Shown: piece after piece, positions 61,175 to 64,000 of the stretch
Numbering within the stretch: position 1 is the stretch's first letter
How the letters are laid out: every line of letters begins with the position of its first letter
Assembly: GCA_963829135.1 (NCBI GenBank)
Contig: CAWHHO010000004.1
Coordinates: 124,001 to 188,000 of the forward strand
Reading direction: 5' to 3'
From: Kumtagia sp963829135
GTDB lineage: Bacteria > Pseudomonadota > Alphaproteobacteria > Rhizobiales > Rhizobiaceae
DNA: 64,000 nt
Program-made: the position numbers and the translations under genes
Notes under the pieces: generated by a model
Database searches by the model: none
Told to the model about the DNA's origin: nothing
What the model saw: only the letters and a program-made list of their open reading frames with translations

Positions 61175-61500
61175 CGTCGTCATCCCGGGCGACCGAGCGA
61201 AGCGAAGGAAGACCCGTGGATGCCCATGCGTAGTAATCTTCTGCCTAATCGCGCACTAGCGCGAAAAGAGCGCCCTCGGCGACCAAGAGACAAGCGGTAT
61301 TCTGACTTGGAACCGATCGGATGGCTTTTCCAACGTGCTGCCGGACAGGAATGAGGGAGGTGATGCGGGAATTCAGCCTAGTATGTTGCTGACAACGTCG
61401 TACTAGCGCAGATGCTGCTGATCATGAAATAAAGACTCGATCGCTGGGTCCCGAGTCTCTCCTTCGCTTCGCTCAGTCGCGGCCGGGATGACGATATTGA
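61175..61500. repeat. Inverted pair of CGTCATCCCGG-type repeats
   Basis: Left: GTCATCCCGGGCGACCGAGC then GAAGCGAAGGAAGACCCGTG (about 61179-61220). Right, as reverse complement: GTCATCCCGGCCGCGACTGA then GCGAAGCGAAGGAGAGACTC (about 61440-61495). About 220 bases lie between. The rest of the 539-base gap 61065-61603 holds no gene I can support. Confidence 0.75.
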
Positions 61501-61603
61501 GGATGCTCGGCACCCGATCCTTCCCCCTCAGGATTGCTCGACGACGGTCGGGTGTCCGAGGGCGATCATTCCTTGCGAACCCCTCCTGACGATGCCGAGC
61601 CAC

Positions 61604-64000
61604 TCACGCCTGAGTGACGCGGAATTGTTCCTTGAGCAACCTTACCACCCCGTCGCTTTGAACGGGCGCGCCGTACATAAAGCTCTGAACATATTCGCAA
61701 CCCATCTGGCGCAGCTCCAACGCGTCGCGCTCGTCCGAAATGCCTTCCGCGACGACAGACATGCCAAGGTCGTGCGCCATGCTGACCATCGACTTCAACA
61801 GCACGGGGCGCTTGGGCGATGGGTCCTCGAGGAAGCTTTTGTCGATCTTGATCGTGTCGAACGGGAAGCGCGTAAGATAGGAGAGTGAAGAGTAGCCGGT
61901 GCCGAAGTCGTCAATCGACAGGCCGATGCCCAGCTTTTTCAGTCTTTTGAGTACATGCGCACTCTGTTCTGGATTGTCCATCACCAGCGATTCCGTCAGC
62001 TCCAGCCGGAAGCAGATCGGTTTGATATTGGCGCGCGCCACGACCGAGCGCACATCGGTGACGAGGTCGCGCCGCAACAACTGACGGCTTGAAAGGTTGA
62101 CGGATACGAACAGCGGGTTGTCGCCGATCTGCTTTTGCCAGCTGGCGAGATCGTCTGCAGCACGCTGCATCGCAAACAGGCCAAGCTGAACGATGAGACC
62201 GGTGGTCTCGGCAACCGGAATGAAGTCCGAAGGCGGAATGCCGCCGCGTCGCGGGTGCTCCCAGCGCAGCAAAGCCTCGAAGCCCGCAATGCTGCGGTCT
62301 TCCAACCGGACGATCGGCTGATAGACCAGGCGGAGTTCGTTGCGTTCGATGGCGCGTTGCAAATCGGATTCGATCTGCACCCGGTCCGTCCCAACGGAAC
62401 GGAAGGCGGGACGGAATGGTTCGATCCGGTCGCCGCCGAAGCGTTTCGCCTGCTGCATCGCCAGTTCGGCGTCCTTGACCATGTCCGCCGCAGCGCCTTG
62501 CGCGGCGGTCCAGGTGACGAGACCGATGGAGCAGGTCAGGACGATCTCGCGCTTGGCGAAATTGACCGGCGCCCGGATCGCCTGCTTGATTGCTTCGGCA
62601 AAGGCGGCAATGCGCGCGGGACTGTTCTCCGACAGCAACAGGAACGCGAATTGATCGCCGGAGAAACGCGACAGCGCGTCCGACGGCTTCAGCAGCCGGT
62701 GAAGACGCCGTGCTATGGTCAGCAGGATTGTGTCACCGGCGGAAATACCAAGGCCGTCGTTGACTTGCTTGAAGCGGTCGATATCGACAACCAGCACAGT
62801 GGGCCGAACCGCCTCCTCGGTCTTCGCCACCGAGATGATCGCATCCAGTCGGGTCAGGAACAGCTCGCGGTTTGGCAGGCCGGTGAGATTGTCGTGCACC
62901 GCGTCGTGCAGAAGCCGCTCCTCGGACTTCTTCTGCTCCGTCACATCGACCAGCGTGCCGACGCAGCGGATGACTTCGCCATCCGAGCCGACGACCGGTC
63001 GAGCGCGCAGCGAAAACCAGTGATAGTGACCGTCGGCACCCCGCAGACGGAAGCTCTGCATCACCCGCCCGCGGCGGTGTTCGAGCACAACGTCGAGCGT
63101 CGTGCGAAAACTGTCGCGGTCGTCACTATGCAGGACTGGAAGCCAGTTGCGTGCCGGTCCTCCAAGGCTGTTAGGGGGCAGGCCGAGTTGAACGCTGACG
63201 TCCGGGCGGGTCGTTACGCGGTCACGCAGCACATCCCAGTCCCAGACGATGTCGCCCGAACCGGCCACAGCGAGCGCCTGGCGCTCAAGATCGCTGAACA
63301 GGCCCTGATGCAGCGCGCCGCCGGCGAAGGCGTGCTGAATAACGGTGAAGCCGATGAGCAGAATGATCAGGATCAAGCCGCCACCCAGCGCAGGCTGGAT
63401 GATGTCGTTGTTGAGCACGCCGGTGATCGCCATCCAGGAGGCGGTCAGCCAGGCGAGAACCATGACCCAACTCGGCACCAGCATGATGGCGCGGTCATAG
63501 CCGCGGAAGCCGAGCATGACGATCAGTCCCAGGCCGACGACGGCGGTGGCCGCAAAGGAGATGCGGGCAATGCCGGCGGCAACGGACGGATCGATGACGG
63601 CAACCCCGGCGATCATTGCTAGTCCGGCTATCCAAAGCAAGGCTAAGTAGCTGAAACGATTGTGCCAGCGGTTGAGATTTAGATAGGCGAACAGGAACAC
63701 GACGAAGGTCGCGGCAAGCGCTACCTCGGCGCCCGCCCGCCAGATCTGCTGGCTGCCTGGCGCAATGTCGATCACCTCGTTCACAAAGCCGAAATCGACG
63801 CAGATGTAGGCGAGAACCGCCCAGGAAAGCGCCGCCGTCGCCGGAAACATCGACGTTCCCTTGACGACGAAAAGGATGGTCAGGAAGAGAGCCAGAAGGC
63901 CTGCAATTCCAATGACGATGCCGCGGTAGAGCGTGTAGGAGTTGACCGAATCCTTATATGCCTCGGGCTCCCACAGATAGACTTGGGGCAGCCTGGGTGA
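61604..64000 (-). CDS. Membrane sensor with PAS, degenerate GGDEF and EAL domains (5' end missing)
   Basis: The frame is open to the right edge, so the start lies beyond. At least 798 residues are visible: a membrane region of about eight helices (7TMR-like), a PAS/PAC domain (GDIVWDWDVLRDRV to RCVGTLVDVTEQKKSEERLL), a GGDEF domain and a C-terminal EAL domain. The GGDEF site reads SGDQF, so cyclase activity is doubtful. The EAL domain is complete: GFEALLRWEHP, ELTESLVMDN, SIDDFGTGYSSLSYL, KIDKSFLED. It probably hydrolyses cyclic di-GMP with the GGDEF as a sensor domain. Confidence 0.92.
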   Translation of the reverse strand, partial: SPRLPQVYLWEPEAYKDSVNSYTLYRGIVIGIAGLLALFLTILFVVKGTSMFPATAALSWAVLAYICVDFGFVNEVIDIAPGSQQIWRAGAEVALAATFVVFLFAYLNLNRWHNRFSYLALLWIAGLAMIAGVAVIDPSVAAGIARISFAATAVVGLGLIVMLGFRGYDRAIMLVPSWVMVLAWLTASWMAITGVLNNDIIQPALGGGLILIILLIGFTVIQHAFAGGALHQGLFSDLERQALAVAGSGDIVWDWDVLRDRVTTRPDVSVQLGLPPNSLGGPARNWLPVLHSDDRDSFRTTLDVVLEHRRGRVMQSFRLRGADGHYHWFSLRARPVVGSDGEVIRCVGTLVDVTEQKKSEERLLHDAVHDNLTGLPNRELFLTRLDAIISVAKTEEAVRPTVLVVDIDRFKQVNDGLGISAGDTILLTIARRLHRLLKPSDALSRFSGDQFAFLLLSENSPARIAAFAEAIKQAIRAPVNFAKREIVLTCSIGLVTWTAAQGAAADMVKDAELAMQQAKRFGGDRIEPFRPAFRSVGTDRVQIESDLQRAIERNELRLVYQPIVRLEDRSIAGFEALLRWEHPRRGGIPPSDFIPVAETTGLIVQLGLFAMQRAADDLASWQKQIGDNPLFVSVNLSSRQLLRRDLVTDVRSVVARANIKPICFRLELTESLVMDNPEQSAHVLKRLKKLGIGLSIDDFGTGYSSLSYLTRFPFDTIKIDKSFLEDPSPKRPVLLKSMVSMAHDLGMSVVAEGISDERDALELRQMGCEYVQSFMYGAPVQSDGVVRLLKEQFRVTQA

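Noticed and set aside
61154..61354. A 66-codon frame near the repeat pair
   Set aside because: Its first part is encoded by the interspersed repeat itself; no ribosome site.
62135..63622. A 495-codon frame antisense to the GGDEF-EAL gene
   Set aside because: Shadow of a high-GC gene; no domain.
1..64000. tRNA, rRNA, riboswitches and attachment sites
   Set aside because: Gaps were read on both strands for conserved tRNA T-arm strings and known leader patterns; none was found. A covariance search could still find small RNAs.

Overview
The window reads as a chromosomal segment of an alphaproteobacterium of the order Hyphomicrobiales (Rhizobiales), most like Mesorhizobium and other Phyllobacteriaceae. 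The grounds are high GC, separate b and b' subunits in the F0 ATP synthase cluster, an aa3 oxidase cluster in the order coxB-coxA-ctaB-coxF-ctaG-coxC-DUF983-surf1 followed by ispH-thrB-rnhA, and typical rhizobial small families (DUF1344, DUF2277, DUF2007, IalB, probably DUF6101). This is inference from gene content; no search was run. No rRNA, tRNA, CRISPR array or prophage was found.

Layout. 1-1933: the end of the F0 operon (atpB partial, atpE, atpF', atpF). 2342-5812: rnhB, a frameshifted radical SAM gene, a small glycosyltransferase and a frameshifted moaB. 5263-9106: a leftward operon DUF2007-trmN6-like-sppA-orf61-ispE-moaB. 9296-19240: ispB, a TPR protein, glyQ-glyS, tsaC/sua5 and an FAD-linked 2-hydroxyacid dehydrogenase. 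19240-20291: an IS630 element. 20895-29463: DUF6101-like, ubiA, a dead yefM-yoeB pair, purD, a zinc-ribbon protein, acyl-CoA dehydrogenase and enoyl-CoA hydratase, a class III cyclase, pdxH and a lipoprotein. 29839-45690: a DnaJ-like chaperone, fabI, aroC, ribB, an HD hydrolase, an HDAC-like hydrolase, xseB, an intact PIN toxin-antitoxin pair, a pirin, dxs, tlyA, an RlmD-like methyltransferase and tldD. 45870-48047: a frameshifted conserved gene, a dead relBE-type pair and ialB. 48521-58537: the cytochrome oxidase and assembly cluster, then ispH, thrB, rnhA and a LysE exporter. 58771-64000: peroxiredoxin, a frameshifted DsbD-domain gene, YqgE/AlgH and a GGDEF-EAL sensor running off the right edge.

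The genes are mostly core: respiration (ATP synthase, aa3 oxidase and its heme and copper assembly), isoprenoids and quinones (dxs, ispE, ispH, ispB, ubiA), cofactors (ribB, pdxH, moaB), translation (glyQS, tsaC, tlyA, RlmD-like) and DNA/RNA upkeep (rnhA, rnhB, xseB).

The most unusual feature is a family of palindromic repeats, each built of two adjacent hairpins plus a G-rich tail, found as inverted pairs. Pairs lie between genes (about 2095-2259 and 58582-58755), inside ispE (6462-6627), inside glyS (14972-15110, in frame, about 46 extra residues), and flanking a DUF559 endonuclease-like gene wedged between glyQ and glyS (13549-14039). That last copy makes one open frame from glyQ through the DUF559 domain. 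It looks like a compact mobile element with terminal inverted repeats plus miniature derivatives. Separately, at least seven conserved genes carry single-base frameshifts (radical SAM, moaB, ispE, tlyA, surf1, the DsbD-domain gene and the gene at 45870-46785). The sequence alone cannot tell real decay from base errors in the assembly.
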